From contig NZ_NDHW01000255.1 of NCBI RefSeq assembly GCF_002251945.1, positions 1-64,000 on the forward strand: a DNA stretch of 64,000 nt, in the 5' to 3' direction. The notes below the pieces were generated by a model. That model searched no databases, was not told the origin of the DNA, and saw nothing but the letters and a program-made list of their open reading frames with translations. Source of the DNA: Pseudanabaena sp. SR411. Lineage in GTDB: Bacteria > Cyanobacteriota > Cyanobacteriia > Pseudanabaenales > Pseudanabaenaceae. This document shows positions 50,294 to 60,643 of the stretch, one piece after another. Numbering within the stretch: the stretch's first letter is position 1; the number at the start of each line of letters is the position of its first letter. The position numbers and the translations under genes were made by a program.

Positions 50294-52783
50294 ATGTTTG
50301 AACGCTTTACAGAAAAAGCAATTAAAGTCATCATGCTGGCTCAAGAGGAAGCTCGCCGCCTCGGTCATAACTTTGTCGGCACAGAGCAAATCCTATTGGG
50401 TCTGATCGGAGAAGGAACTGGCGTTGCCGCCAAAGTACTGAAGTCGATGGGTGTAAACCTCAAAGATGCCCGCATTGAGGTTGAAAAGATCATCGGACGC
50501 GGCTCTGGTTTTGTCGCAGTCGAAATTCCTTTCACACCTCGCGCCAAAAGAGTCCTAGAGTTGTCCTTAGAAGAAGCTCGCCAGTTAGGACATAACTATA
50601 TCGGTACTGAGCATTTATTGCTAGGACTAATTCGCGAAGGCGAAGGTGTTGCCGCTAGAGTTTTAGAAAATTTGGGCGTAGATTTGTCCAAAGTCCGCAC
50701 CCAAGTAATTCGGATGTTGGGTGAGACTGCCGAAGTCTCCGCAGGTGGCGGCTCATCAGGACGCACCAAAACCCCCACTCTTGACGAGTTTGGCTCCAAT
50801 CTGACCCAGCTAGCCCAAGATGGCAAACTTGACCCCGTTGTGGGTCGTGAAAAAGAAATTGAACGAGTCATCCAGATTCTCGGTCGCCGTACCAAAAACA
50901 ACCCTGTTTTGATCGGTGAACCAGGTGTGGGTAAAACCGCAATCGCTGAAGGTTTAGCTCAGCGTATTTCTAATAGTGATATCCCCGACATTTTGCAAGA
51001 AAAGCGGGTTGTTACTTTAGATATCGGCTTACTGGTCGCGGGTACAAAATATCGTGGTGAATTTGAGGAACGCCTCAAAAAGATCATGGAAGAAATTCGC
51101 ACGGCTGGTAATGTGATCTTGGTAATTGATGAAGTCCATACCCTGATTGGTGCTGGTGCTGCGGAAGGTGCGATCGATGCCGCCAACATTCTCAAGCCTG
51201 CCCTTGCCCGTGGCGAACTGCAATGCATCGGTGCAACTACCCTTGATGAATATCGCAAGCATATCGAACGTGATGCCGCCCTTGAGCGCCGCTTCCAGCC
51301 CGTGATGGTCGGTGAGCCTAGTGTTGAAGAAACCATTGAAATTCTGATCGGTTTACGTCAGCGCTACGAAGAACACCACAAGCTGAAGATTGACGATGAA
51401 GCCCTAGTCGCTGCGGCGAAGTTATCCGATCGCTACATCAGCGATCGCTTCTTGCCAGACAAAGCGATCGACTTAATCGATGAAGCTGGTTCGCGTGTGC
51501 GATTGATTAACTCACAATTGCCTCCTGCTGCCAAAGAACTTGACAAAGAATTGCGTCAAACTCTCAAAGATAAGGATGATGCTGTTCGTAAGCAAGACTT
51601 TGATAAAGCTGCGGAATTGCGCGATAAGGAAATCGACCTCAAACAACAAATTCGCGCCCTCAGCCAAACCAAAAAGGCTGAAACTCCCGCCGAAGATGTA
51701 CCTGAAATCCATGTGACCGAAGAGGACATCGCCTACATCGTCAGTTCTTGGACTGGCGTACCTGTCCTCAAGATTACCGAATCCGAGTCCGTCAAGCTGA
51801 TGCAGATGGAAGAAACCCTGCATAGCCGCGTAATCGGTCAGGATGAAGCAGTAAAAGCTATTTCCCGTGCGATCCGTCGCGCCCGTGTGGGTCTGAAGAG
51901 TCCTAACCGTCCGATCGCCAGCTTTATTTTCTCAGGGCCTACAGGTGTTGGTAAAACTGAGTTAACCAAAGCACTCGCCGCTTACTTCTTTGGTTCCGAA
52001 GATGCGATGATTCGTCTCGACATGTCGGAGTACATGGAGCGTCACACCGTATCCAAGCTGATCGGTTCACCTCCTGGCTATGTCGGCTACAACGAAGGTG
52101 GTCAGCTTACCGAAGCCGTACGTCGTCGCCCTTACACCGTCGTCCTATTCGACGAAATCGAGAAAGCTCACCCTGATGTCTTCAACTTGCTATTGCAAGT
52201 GCTTGAAGATGGACGCTTGACCGACTCGAAAGGTCGCACCGTTGACTTCAAGAACACCCTGTTGATCATGACCTCTAACGTCGGCTCTAAAGTCATCGAA
52301 AAAGGTGGTGGTGGACTTGGCTTTGACTTTGCGGCTAGCCAAGAGGATGCGCTTTATACCCGCATTCGATCTCTGGTTAACGAAGAACTTAAGCAATACT
52401 TCCGTCCAGAGTTCCTCAACCGTCTTGACGAAATTATCGTCTTCCGTCAGTTGACTAAACCCGAAGTCAAGGAGATCGCCGATCTCATGCTCAACGAGTT
52501 CTTCAGACGGATGCTCGATAAGCATATCGTGCTTACGGTGACCGAGCGATTCAAGGATTTGCTTGTTCAAGAAGGCTATAACCCTAGCTACGGTGCGCGT
52601 CCACTACGTCGGGCAATCATGCGCTTACTCGAGGATTCTCTTGCTGAAGAGATCTTGACGGGTAAAGTCCGTGAAGGTGCATCGGTGCAAGTAGATGTCG
52701 ATGACGATGGCAAAGTCAAAGTGATCGAACAAGAAGCTCTAAGTGGCTCTGAAAATAATCTTCAGTTGCTGCCATCAGCTTAA
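50294..52783 (+). CDS. clpC: ClpC, HSP100 chaperone ATPase of the Clp protease
   Basis: The protein has 829 residues. The double Clp-N repeat occupies 1-145 ([36 protein letters not shown], repeated as [20 protein letters not shown]). The first AAA domain has [14 protein letters not shown]; a UVR/middle region ([22 protein letters not shown]) follows; the second AAA domain has [14 protein letters not shown] and [22 protein letters not shown]. The C-terminal domain has the ClpP-docking-type loop region (GLGFDFA). It unfolds proteins for ClpP and supports photosystem turnover. A 380-bp upstream region contains a palindrome. Confidence 0.98.
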   Translation: MFERFTEKAIKVIMLAQEEARRLGHNFVGTEQILLGLIGEGTGVAAKVLKSMGVNLKDARIEVEKIIGRGSGFVAVEIPFTPRAKRVLELSLEEARQLGHNYIGTEHLLLGLIREGEGVAARVLENLGVDLSKVRTQVIRMLGETAEVSAGGGSSGRTKTPTLDEFGSNLTQLAQDGKLDPVVGREKEIERVIQILGRRTKNNPVLIGEPGVGKTAIAEGLAQRISNSDIPDILQEKRVVTLDIGLLVAGTKYRGEFEERLKKIMEEIRTAGNVILVIDEVHTLIGAGAAEGAIDAANILKPALARGELQCIGATTLDEYRKHIERDAALERRFQPVMVGEPSVEETIEILIGLRQRYEEHHKLKIDDEALVAAAKLSDRYISDRFLPDKAIDLIDEAGSRVRLINSQLPPAAKELDKELRQTLKDKDDAVRKQDFDKAAELRDKEIDLKQQIRALSQTKKAETPAEDVPEIHVTEEDIAYIVSSWTGVPVLKITESESVKLMQMEETLHSRVIGQDEAVKAISRAIRRARVGLKSPNRPIASFIFSGPTGVGKTELTKALAAYFFGSEDAMIRLDMSEYMERHTVSKLIGSPPGYVGYNEGGQLTEAVRRRPYTVVLFDEIEKAHPDVFNLLLQVLEDGRLTDSKGRTVDFKNTLLIMTSNVGSKVIEKGGGGLGFDFAASQEDALYTRIRSLVNEELKQYFRPEFLNRLDEIIVFRQLTKPEVKEIADLMLNEFFRRMLDKHIVLTVTERFKDLLVQEGYNPSYGARPLRRAIMRLLEDSLAEEILTGKVREGASVQVDVDDDGKVKVIEQEALSGSENNLQLLPSA

Positions 52784-52787
52784 GATT

Positions 52788-52830
52788 GATAAATGCAAGC
52801 CCTACGCTCAGCGCAGGGCTTGCATTTATC
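52788..52830 (+). terminator. 16-bp hairpin after clpC
   Basis: The arms GATAAATGCAAGCCCT with an 11-nt loop, 4 bp after the clpC stop and upstream of minC. Confidence 0.7.
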
Positions 52831-52874
52831 TAGATGTAGGTAACTTGCATAGCGCTAAATTTAAAACAAGCTTC

Positions 52875-53963
52875 ATGAATGCCAACCAGCGTAATATTGC
52901 CGTGAAATCTAATCCTCTGCCTCCTACAAAATTACAGTCGGTTGCAGGGGATTTGTCATCTGCGGAGATGCCTGAAGTTATTGTAGTGGCTGACCAGAAT
53001 GAGGAGTATTTGGGGAATGTGCCTGCTCCTCTGACGATCGCCGATGTTGAGGGTGGTGAACTTAAACCAATTCCGACTTCACTTACCAAAAAATCTCAGC
53101 CCGATCCAGAACCTGATCCTGAAATCTCGCAAGTTCGTTTTAAGACCCTTGATGGCAAGTTGAATCTGTTGTTACCAACTGACAAGAAGATCAAGTTGCC
53201 ATTTAATAAATCGAATGATAACGGCGAAATTCCTCCAATTGGGCTGGATAGCAATCAGTTCAATAATTCTGAGACTTCACTGCTGACCTTAACTTGGGAA
53301 GAAATACTTTCTCAGCTAGAGCAACGTATGGCGGCGAGTGGGCATGACTGGAAACCGCGTACACAAGTATATTTGCAATCAGGCGATCGCCTCTTGGACA
53401 CGCGCCAACTCCAAGAATTATCTGAGGCCTTGCAAAATTATCAACTTTTGCTGCATTGTATAGTCACCAATCGCCGTCAAACTGCGGTTAATGCTGCTAG
53501 TATGGGCTTCTGCGTAGAGCAAGGGACAATCTTTCGTGAGCTGCTAGGATTTAATCCAATTCCTAACGCACCGACGGATGATCCGCTATACATTAAGATG
53601 ACCGTAAGATCGGGTACAGAAATTCGTCACTCTGGCAGTATTATTGTCTTCGGTGATGTCAATGCTGGTGCAGAACTAATTTCTGAAGGTGATATTATTG
53701 TGTGCGGCAAGCTCAAAGGCATGGCTCATGCAGGTGCTAAAGGCAATGCCCAAGCCGTAGTCATGGCTTTACACCTTAATGCAACCCAAGTTAGGATTGC
53801 GAGTTTTATTGCCCGTGTTGAGAGTCCGACTACTTCTTTCTGCCCAGAAGTCGCATTTGTAAGTACGCAAGGTACTCCTGCGATTAAAATTGTCCAAGTT
53901 GTTGATTTTTCAGCATTTAATCATTCTTCGCTAAACTATCCATCGCTAATCAGTAATTCGTAA
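52875..53963 (+). CDS. minC: septum site-determining protein MinC
   Basis: The protein has 362 residues from MNANQRNIAVKSN; the frame is open into clpC, but that part is not MinC-like. A long N-terminal extension (about 1-120, Pro/Glu-rich) is followed by a MinC N-domain (about 115-230, WEEILSQLEQRM, YLQSGDRLLDTRQLQELSEAL) and the conserved C-terminal beta-helix (YIKMTVRSGTEIRHSGSIIVFGDVNAGAELISEGDIIVCGKLKGMAHAGAKGN). It blocks FtsZ assembly away from mid-cell. It is first in minCDE. Confidence 0.95.
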   Translation: MNANQRNIAVKSNPLPPTKLQSVAGDLSSAEMPEVIVVADQNEEYLGNVPAPLTIADVEGGELKPIPTSLTKKSQPDPEPDPEISQVRFKTLDGKLNLLLPTDKKIKLPFNKSNDNGEIPPIGLDSNQFNNSETSLLTLTWEEILSQLEQRMAASGHDWKPRTQVYLQSGDRLLDTRQLQELSEALQNYQLLLHCIVTNRRQTAVNAASMGFCVEQGTIFRELLGFNPIPNAPTDDPLYIKMTVRSGTEIRHSGSIIVFGDVNAGAELISEGDIIVCGKLKGMAHAGAKGNAQAVVMALHLNATQVRIASFIARVESPTTSFCPEVAFVSTQGTPAIKIVQVVDFSAFNHSSLNYPSLISNS

Positions 53964-53965
53964 AC

Positions 53966-54769
53966 ATGAGTCGCATTATCGTTGTTACCTCTGGTAAAGG
54001 TGGTGTCGGCAAGACCACATCTTCAGCAAATCTCGGCATGGCGCTCGCCAAACTAGGACGCAAAGTGGTTTTGGTGGATGCTGACTTTGGCTTACGCAAT
54101 CTCGATCTTTTATTGGGATTAGAAAATCGCATTGTATATACAGCTTTAGAAGTGATTGCGCGAGAATGTAAACTCGACCAAGCCCTAGTTAAAGATAAGC
54201 GTCAGCCTAATCTGTCTTTATTAGCAGCTCCCCAAACTCGCAATAAAACTGCAATTACGGCTGCACATATGAAAGCTTTAGTTGAAGTTTTGGGTCGATA
54301 TTTTGATTATGTTTTAATTGATTGTCCTGCTGGTATTGAGTCGGGATTTCAAAATGCGATCGCTGGGGCAAAAGAGGCGATCGTTGTGACGACCCCCGAA
54401 ATTTCGGCGGTGCGAGATGCCGATCGCGTGGTTGGTTTACTAGAAGCAAATCGAATTACGGATATTAAATTAATTTTGAACCGTATTCGCCCAGCTATGG
54501 TAAAAAACAACGACATGATGAGTGTCGAAGATGTACTAGATATTTTGTCTGTTAAATTAATTGGCGTAATTCCTGATGACGAACAGGTGATCGTTTCTAC
54601 TAATAAAGGGGAACCATTGGTGTTGTCAGATAAACCATCTCTGGCAGGCACTGCCTATGAAAATGTGGCAAAACGTCTTGAGGGAAAAAACATTGAGTTT
54701 TTACAGCTCGAAGCTCCTCCTAAAGGATTTTTGGCGCGTCTGTCAAGCTGGATTAGTGGGAACTCCTGA
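53966..54769 (+). CDS. minD: septum site-determining ATPase MinD
   Basis: The protein has 267 residues. The deviant Walker A is SGKGGVGKTTSSANLG (about 8-23), then VLVDADFGLRNLDLLLGLE and DYVLIDCPAGIE. The C-terminus ends in the amphipathic membrane-targeting helix PKGFLARLSSWIS. ATP-bound MinD recruits MinC to the membrane and is released by MinE. It begins 2 bp after minC. Confidence 0.97.
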   Translation: MSRIIVVTSGKGGVGKTTSSANLGMALAKLGRKVVLVDADFGLRNLDLLLGLENRIVYTALEVIARECKLDQALVKDKRQPNLSLLAAPQTRNKTAITAAHMKALVEVLGRYFDYVLIDCPAGIESGFQNAIAGAKEAIVVTTPEISAVRDADRVVGLLEANRITDIKLILNRIRPAMVKNNDMMSVEDVLDILSVKLIGVIPDDEQVIVSTNKGEPLVLSDKPSLAGTAYENVAKRLEGKNIEFLQLEAPPKGFLARLSSWISGNS

Positions 54770-54777
54770 GGTTTGAG

Positions 54778-55563
54778 ATGATTTCAACACTGCTCGATCG
54801 CCTATTTCAAAGAAGTAACGTCCCAAGTGGGGCAAAAGTCAAGCAGCGGTTGAAATTTATCCTTGCCCATGATCGTGCGGCGATCGAGCCACAGGTATTT
54901 GAAAATATGCGCCATGAGATTATGCGTGTAGTTTCTAAATATGTGGAACTTGATGAAAATACTTTAGATATTCGCCTAGAGTCTGATAAGCGGATGACAG
55001 CATTGATTGCAAATTTACCAATCAGGATGGTACGTGAAGATCTACCTGATCTGGTTAGTCTTTTTGATGAACCCACTGAAGAAGTCAATACATCAAATAA
55101 TTCTGAATCCTTATCTCTAGAAATGGATCAGTCAGCTGAAGATGCTCTTGATGCGATCGCGGCAAAGGAAAATATCAAATCGACCACAGAGGATATTTCT
55201 CCTGAGAGTCTTGCGGTAATTGCAGAACGGACTATCGAAGTTACTAGCAAAATCAGAACTGCTGCAAATAAGTCGCAAAATGAGGAACTCAGCGATCGCG
55301 CCGTAGTAGAAGCTGATATACCCCAAAATGAAAATGTCATTATGGATATTGCTGAAAGTTCTGAGTCAGCTAATTCTGACGTTGTATTAGAGGACTCTGT
55401 TAATGATCAGCATGAAGAATTAGAAGAACTTAATGAGCAGTCAAGTGATCAGTTGGAGTTATCTTTAGGTTTACCTGATTCTCTAGAATCTCAAGAAGTA
55501 TTAGTTGAAGAATCTCCCAAACTTTATAACCAAGAGCAAGAGTGTAATGATCGCGAAACATGA
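54778..55563 (+). CDS. minE: MinE with a long acidic C-terminal extension
   Basis: The protein has 261 residues. The first 95 are normal MinE: TLLDRLFQRSNVPSGAKVKQRLKFILAHDRAAIEPQVFENMRHEIMRVVSKYVELDENTLDIRLES. Bacterial and cyanobacterial MinE is normally about 85-110 residues. Here about 165 more follow, rich in Glu, Asp and Ser, without a recognisable fold (SEDALDAIAAKENIKST, DDQHEELEELNEQ-like stretches). It lies 8 bp after minD, and its stop overlaps the algI-like start (ATGA). The tail could bind a basic partner or tune MinD release (inference). Confidence 0.92.
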   Translation: MISTLLDRLFQRSNVPSGAKVKQRLKFILAHDRAAIEPQVFENMRHEIMRVVSKYVELDENTLDIRLESDKRMTALIANLPIRMVREDLPDLVSLFDEPTEEVNTSNNSESLSLEMDQSAEDALDAIAAKENIKSTTEDISPESLAVIAERTIEVTSKIRTAANKSQNEELSDRAVVEADIPQNENVIMDIAESSESANSDVVLEDSVNDQHEELEELNEQSSDQLELSLGLPDSLESQEVLVEESPKLYNQEQECNDRET

Positions 55564-57023
55564 TTTTTGCATCAGCTCTGTTTCTATTTCTATTTTTACC
55601 GCTCACCTTAGCAGGATATTTCCTGATTAGCTCAAAGTTACTGTATCTACGGAATATTTTTCTGTTGATCATGAGCTTGATTTTTTATGCATGGGGAGAA
55701 CCAGTTTATGTGTTCCTCATGATTGCTTCTATATTGCTGAATTATATATCAGGGCTACTATTACATTTTCAGCGTCAAAAACTGTTCCCATTCATTAACG
55801 AAAAGCAGATCCTTTTTAGCTCAATTGTGATTAATTTAGGGTTGTTATTCTATTTTAAATATGCCAATTTTTTTATTAACAATCTCAACTTAGTTCTACA
55901 CAATCTTTCAATTCCAGCGATCGCCTATTCTCAAGTTCCATTACCGATAGGGATATCCTTTTTTACTTTTCAAGCGATGTCCTACGTGATTGATGTTTAT
56001 CGTCAAGAAACCGATGTGCAGTTAAATCCGATTAATTGTGGACTATACGTGAGTCTATTTCCCCAACTCATTGCGGGACCGATTGTCCGTTACCATGATG
56101 TTGCTAAGCAGATTGTGTCGCGAACTGTCACTAGACCACAATTTTCGGCAGGAATTCAGAGATTTATTTTTGGGTTAGCTAAAAAGACAATGCTTGCCAA
56201 TCCATTAGGGGAAGTCGCTGATAAAATTTTTGCCGTCCCAGTCAGTGAAGTTACAACAGGCATGGCTTGGTTAGGGATTGTTTGCTATACATTACAGGTT
56301 TATTTTGATTTCTCAGGATATTCCGACATGGCGATCGGATTAGGGCGACTTTTTGGTTTTGAATTTCTAGAGAATTTTAATTATCCATATGTGGCTCAAT
56401 CCATGCGAGACTTTTGGCGCAGATGGCATATTTCTCTATCAACTTGGTTTCGTGATTATCTATATATTCCTTTGGGCGGCAATCGTGGCTCTGCACTGAG
56501 GACATATTTCAATTTGTGGATAGTGTTTCTACTATGTGGGCTATGGCATGGCGCGAGTTGGAATTTTGTCATTTGGGGAGCCTTGCACGGAGCCTATTTG
56601 GTAATTGAGAGAATGGGATGGCATAAATATCTTGATAGCTTGTGGCAACCACTAAGGCATTTGTACACGTTATTACTAGTAATGGTTGGATGGGTATTCT
56701 TTCGATCAGAATCTGTGAGCCAAGCAATCCAATATTTAGGAAGTATGATTGGTGTTACTAATGCCGATGGGGTCGAATACTTTACACTGCTCTATTTTGA
56801 TCTCAAAACTCTATTCAACTTAATCATTGGCTGTATATTAGCAACACCAATAGCTATTTGGGTTACTAAACAATTACAAGAGAGAATTATTTCTCCTCAA
56901 TTTAGTCAACTTCAGCCTGTGCTGTATGGTGGGTATTATTCTCTTTTATTGAGTCTATTTATACTTTCCACTGCTAGTTTAGCCGCAGGAACTTATAATC
57001 CATTTATCTATTATCGCTTTTAA
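55560..57023 (+). CDS. MBOAT-family O-acyltransferase (AlgI/PatA-like)
   Basis: The protein has 487 residues with about ten membrane helices. It carries the MBOAT signature PLPIGISFFTFQAMSYVIDVYR (about 122-143), LIAGPIVRYHDV, YSDMAIGLGRLFGF, SMRDFWRRWHISLSTWFRDYLYIPLGG and the catalytic His in LCGLWHGASWNFVIWG (about 333). Relatives pass acetyl groups across the membrane for alginate, cellulose or peptidoglycan O-acetylation, with an AlgX/AlgJ-like partner, which follows here. The start overlaps minE by 4 nt. Confidence 0.92.
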   Translation: MIFASALFLFLFLPLTLAGYFLISSKLLYLRNIFLLIMSLIFYAWGEPVYVFLMIASILLNYISGLLLHFQRQKLFPFINEKQILFSSIVINLGLLFYFKYANFFINNLNLVLHNLSIPAIAYSQVPLPIGISFFTFQAMSYVIDVYRQETDVQLNPINCGLYVSLFPQLIAGPIVRYHDVAKQIVSRTVTRPQFSAGIQRFIFGLAKKTMLANPLGEVADKIFAVPVSEVTTGMAWLGIVCYTLQVYFDFSGYSDMAIGLGRLFGFEFLENFNYPYVAQSMRDFWRRWHISLSTWFRDYLYIPLGGNRGSALRTYFNLWIVFLLCGLWHGASWNFVIWGALHGAYLVIERMGWHKYLDSLWQPLRHLYTLLLVMVGWVFFRSESVSQAIQYLGSMIGVTNADGVEYFTLLYFDLKTLFNLIIGCILATPIAIWVTKQLQERIISPQFSQLQPVLYGGYYSLLLSLFILSTASLAAGTYNPFIYYRF

Positions 57024-57049
57024 TAGATGTTACGTGGAACGCTGAGATT

Positions 57050-57110
57050 GGGGCTTGGAGACCAAGCCCCTACTTTTACAAATATGTAGGGATTTGGTCT
57101 CCAAATCCTC
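57050..57110. repeat. paired GGGGCTTGG/CCAAGCCCC hairpins
   Basis: A 9-bp hairpin (57050-57070, loop AGA) is followed at 57087-57110 by a related one with GGGATTTGG...CCAAATCC arms. The pattern is a GTAGGGGCTTGGTCTCC-type cyanobacterial intergenic repeat. Confidence 0.6.
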
Positions 57111-57147
57111 TTTTAATTTACAAATCTCTAGACAAATTGCTTGCTCT

Positions 57148-58272
57148 ATGCAGACAGAAGATCATAAAAATAAAGTATCTCGGACATTTGACAATCTATT
57201 GATTGCAACTTTTATCATTGGTCTGTTTTTACCTCTAGTCTTAACCCATAACCGTAAAGAATCGCTTACAGAAAAACGTAAGCTTGCTGATTTTCCTAAA
57301 TTAGAATGGAGTCCAAGAGCTTTAACTAAATTTCCATCACAGTTTGAATTATTCTTTAATGACCATTTCGGATTACGCGATCAACTCACTCAGATTTATT
57401 CCCTCTATAGCATTCTCTTGAAAAGCTCCTCTAATCCTAAAGTACTGATTGGAGTTGATGATTGGTTGTTTTATATTAATCCTGCGGCGGGTAATAGTCT
57501 TGAGGATTATCGAAGAAATGATCCTTTGACACCAGAGGAACTTAGAAGTTGGAAAATTGGATTAGAAGAAAAACATGCATGGTTAAAACAACAGGGTATT
57601 CCCTATCTTTTTATAGTTATCCCTGACAAATATTCTATTTATCCAGAATATATACCTAAACATATTCGTCAAGTCGGTAAGCAAACCCGCCTTGAACAAC
57701 TGATAGATTATATGAAGAATTCAGAAGTACCAGTTCTAGATTTGAGACCTGCTTTATTCAAAGCAAAGCCACAAGGACAACTGTTTTATAAAACGGATAC
57801 GCATTGGAATGACTTTGGTGCAGCGATCGCCCAGTATGAAATTCTCCGAGCAATCCAAAAGTTTTATCCAAATCTTAATCCAAGGAATTACTCTTGGCAG
57901 GATTTTAGGTTGACGGAATATAAGTCAGGGGATATTGCAAATATGTTGAATATTTCTTACTTTCTTAAGGAAATGGCTCCTGAATTACGCAAACCATTAC
58001 CTATATGTGATCAACATATTGTAGAGAAGCATCCTGAAGATCAGATGAAAGCTACCTTCTTTACGGATTGTCGTACCGATGCGCCAAGAGCATTAATTTT
58101 TAGAGATTCATTTTTTATTGCTTTGCAACCCTATATTTCTCAGCATTTTGCTAAAACCGTTTATGTTTGGGAATGGCCAGATCTCAATTTAATTAAGAAA
58201 TATCAGCAATACAATCAGCCTAATATTGTGATCGAAGCCCGCGTAGAAAGACATTTAAAGTTCATCAAATAA
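57148..58272 (+). CDS. AlgX/AlgJ-like SGNH acetyltransferase
   Basis: The protein has 374 residues from ATG 57148 (MQTEDHKNKVSRTF); upstream codons overlap a repeat and look non-coding. One N-terminal membrane segment (about 19-37) precedes a periplasmic SGNH-like domain. Motifs are GVDDWLFYINPAAGN, FIVIPDKYSIYPEYIP, FYKTDTHWNDFGAAIAQYE (catalytic Asp/His block) and IFRDSFFIALQPYISQHF (Ser nucleophile). It probably transfers acetyl groups delivered by the MBOAT protein to an exopolysaccharide. It follows algI by 125 bp. Confidence 0.88.
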   Translation: MQTEDHKNKVSRTFDNLLIATFIIGLFLPLVLTHNRKESLTEKRKLADFPKLEWSPRALTKFPSQFELFFNDHFGLRDQLTQIYSLYSILLKSSSNPKVLIGVDDWLFYINPAAGNSLEDYRRNDPLTPEELRSWKIGLEEKHAWLKQQGIPYLFIVIPDKYSIYPEYIPKHIRQVGKQTRLEQLIDYMKNSEVPVLDLRPALFKAKPQGQLFYKTDTHWNDFGAAIAQYEILRAIQKFYPNLNPRNYSWQDFRLTEYKSGDIANMLNISYFLKEMAPELRKPLPICDQHIVEKHPEDQMKATFFTDCRTDAPRALIFRDSFFIALQPYISQHFAKTVYVWEWPDLNLIKKYQQYNQPNIVIEARVERHLKFIK

Positions 58273-58303
58273 GAAGTCGGAGCCTTGCGCCGACTTCTTA
58301 TTT
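58267..58303. terminator. 14-bp palindrome holding both stop codons
   Basis: The arms AAATAAGAAGTCGG include the last Lys codon and stop of the AlgX-like gene; the right arm includes the stop of the converging PP2C gene. Confidence 0.85.
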
Positions 58304-59524
58304 AGTGTCGTCATACTTTTGGAAATTGGTACTAGGCTCACACAAAACTAGAATCGCAGTCAGATTGTCATGACCATTAACGTTGTTCCCTAACTCAATA
58401 AGATTATCTAAACCTGTTTGTAAATCGGTTTCCTTATTTAAAATTGGTAGTAAATGCGATCGCCAATTATCCTCGATCACATCGTTATCACACAAACCAT
58501 CAGAACACAACAAAAATAAAGTGGGTTCAGTTAATGCAAAAAAATCAATAGCTGGCTCTAGGCGATCGCTATGATTCGGTCCCAGCGCTTGAGTAAGCTG
58601 ATGAGCATCAGGTCTAGCCCTTGCAACTTCAATCTCCACACCAAGATCGATTAACTGATTGAGAACCTCATGATCGCGAGTAATTTGCTCTAATTTGGCT
58701 TCTAATTTTAATTCTTGATGAGAATTCGTAACTTTGTATATACGACTATCGCCAATATGGGCAATGAGAACGTTAAGATCATGAATTGCTAAAACAACCA
58801 AAGTTGTTCCCATTCGCCCCAGTGATTGCCTCTGTTCGGTTTCATTCTTAGCAAAAATCTCTTGATTTGCCTTGCAGATAATTTCATTGATTTTTTTCTC
58901 GCCTGGTAAAGTATCGATCCAAAAAGGACGAAACTGCTCCGTAATAGAATTAATCGCGATCGCACTCGCTACCTCGCCCCCCTCGTGTCCACCCATGCCA
59001 TCGCACAACACAAATAACCCTCGATGACTGCGATCGCTGATCTGGCTTTTGCCATTGATGCTACGAGTTTGAAAAATGGTGACAAAATCGTCTTCATTGC
59101 GATCGCGCTGAATTCCCACATCAGTCTTGCCAGCATAGGTTAGATCCTGTAGATGCATGGTTGAAGATACAACCATCGTCATTTCCGACTCAACATCTGA
59201 CTCAACAGCGGCAAAGTCTTCTAAATTGAATTCTAGTGGCAATTCTTCTTCCAGAGCAAATCCCTTGGAAAATTCTTCCGAAAATTCCTCTGCATCGCTC
59301 ACTACTTGAGAAGATGCCAAATCTTCTACCTGAATTTTGATTTCTTCTAATATAGACTCTAAATTTAATGGTCGTGTTGGGACTGAAGAAGGTTGTATAG
59401 CAACATCTCCAAGAAGATTTAAAGTTGGATCTATAGCAATTTCTACAGCAATTTTAGTGCCGCAGAATTGGCAAAATTGGTGACTATCAGGATTTACAGC
59501 TTTACAACTAGGACAGATGCTCAT
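58298..59524 (-). CDS. PP2C-family Ser/Thr phosphatase with zinc ribbon
   Basis: The protein has 408 residues. The N-terminal zinc ribbon has CPSCKAVNPDSHQFCQFCG (residues 4-22, four Cys). An acidic linker (about 45-130) precedes the PP2C domain (about 135-400): GIQRDRNEDDFV, LFVLCDGMGGHEGGEVAS with the metal Asp, IAHIGDSRIYKV, LFLLCSDGLCDNDV and GHDNLTAILV. It would reverse Ser/Thr phosphorylation by Hanks-type kinases such as the two in this window. It is convergent with the AlgX-like gene. Confidence 0.94.
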   Translation of the reverse strand: MSICPSCKAVNPDSHQFCQFCGTKIAVEIAIDPTLNLLGDVAIQPSSVPTRPLNLESILEEIKIQVEDLASSQVVSDAEEFSEEFSKGFALEEELPLEFNLEDFAAVESDVESEMTMVVSSTMHLQDLTYAGKTDVGIQRDRNEDDFVTIFQTRSINGKSQISDRSHRGLFVLCDGMGGHEGGEVASAIAINSITEQFRPFWIDTLPGEKKINEIICKANQEIFAKNETEQRQSLGRMGTTLVVLAIHDLNVLIAHIGDSRIYKVTNSHQELKLEAKLEQITRDHEVLNQLIDLGVEIEVARARPDAHQLTQALGPNHSDRLEPAIDFFALTEPTLFLLCSDGLCDNDVIEDNWRSHLLPILNKETDLQTGLDNLIELGNNVNGHDNLTAILVLCEPSTNFQKYDDTK

Positions 59525-59598
59525 AATTATTCTTATGTTGGCACAATGCTATAGATTTAGACAGATAATAGAGAAGAAGAACTAAGGTAATCGCACCC

Positions 59599-60627
59599 AT
59601 GACTGATTCTACCAGACTCAATCCCGCTGATGAGATCGTCCTTGGACGAGACTTTATGACCCTTTCTCAGCATGTTCTCTCACAGTTTGGAACATTTTCG
59701 GCTGAAGCCTATGATCTGAGTGCATTGATGGGACGCATTGGGTTAGCAGGCAAAACGATCGCTCGCCATCTTAGTCGTGCAGGTTTAGTGGAAAATGTGC
59801 TTGGGGTTACAGGTGAAGTCAATGTTCAGGGTGAAGCGGTCAAAAATATGGATCGCTATGCTAATCGTGTTTTTCTTCGCGCCTTTGAGCAGAGCGGCTT
59901 AGTCTGTCGGCTTGCTTCGGAGGAAATGGAGAAGCCCTATTATATCCCTGAAAACTGTCCCATTGGTCGCTACACTTTACTTTATGATCCCATTGATGGC
60001 TCTAGCAATATTGACGTAAATTTAGCGATCGGTTCTATCTTCTCGATTCGTCAACAAGAAGGGAATGATGAATCTGGAGAAGCTCTAGATTTATTGCAGT
60101 CGGGACGGAAACAAATTGGTGCAGGCTATATTCTCTATGGCACAAGCACAATGCTGATTTATTCGCTGGGGAATGGCGTTCATGCCTTTACCCTCGATCC
60201 TAGTATTGGAGAATTCATTCTCTTTCAAGAGAATATTCATATTCCTACTAAGGGTTCTATTTATAGTGTTAATGAAGGCAACTTCTGGCAATGGGAAGAA
60301 CCAATGCGTGAATATGTCCGCTATATTCATCGCCAAGCAGGCAATACAGCACGTTATTCAGGAGCTTTAGTTGCGGATATTCATCGCATTCTTTTTCAAG
60401 GTGGGGTGTTTCTCTATCCAGGTACAGTTGGACATGCGGATGGAAAGTTACGCTTGCTTTACGAGTCTGCTCCTCTAGCATTTCTAATTGAGCAAGCAGG
60501 TGGTCGGGCGACTACAGGAACTCAAGAAATTCTTGATGTGATCCCCCAAAAATTACACAGCCGCACACCATTGATTATCGGTAGTTCTGAGAATGTCAAA
60601 GTAGTAGAGTCTTTTTTACAGAAATAG
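59599..60627 (+). CDS. fbp: class I fructose-1,6-bisphosphatase
   Basis: The protein has 342 residues. Conserved features are [24 protein letters not shown] (metal and catalytic residues, about 130-153), [34 protein letters not shown] (substrate site) and [25 protein letters not shown]. It removes the 1-phosphate from fructose-1,6-bisphosphate. Cyanobacteria also carry a dual FBP/SBPase, so this class I enzyme is mainly for gluconeogenic flow. Confidence 0.97.
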   Translation: MTDSTRLNPADEIVLGRDFMTLSQHVLSQFGTFSAEAYDLSALMGRIGLAGKTIARHLSRAGLVENVLGVTGEVNVQGEAVKNMDRYANRVFLRAFEQSGLVCRLASEEMEKPYYIPENCPIGRYTLLYDPIDGSSNIDVNLAIGSIFSIRQQEGNDESGEALDLLQSGRKQIGAGYILYGTSTMLIYSLGNGVHAFTLDPSIGEFILFQENIHIPTKGSIYSVNEGNFWQWEEPMREYVRYIHRQAGNTARYSGALVADIHRILFQGGVFLYPGTVGHADGKLRLLYESAPLAFLIEQAGGRATTGTQEILDVIPQKLHSRTPLIIGSSENVKVVESFLQK

Positions 60628-60643
60628 TATTGCTATACATCTC

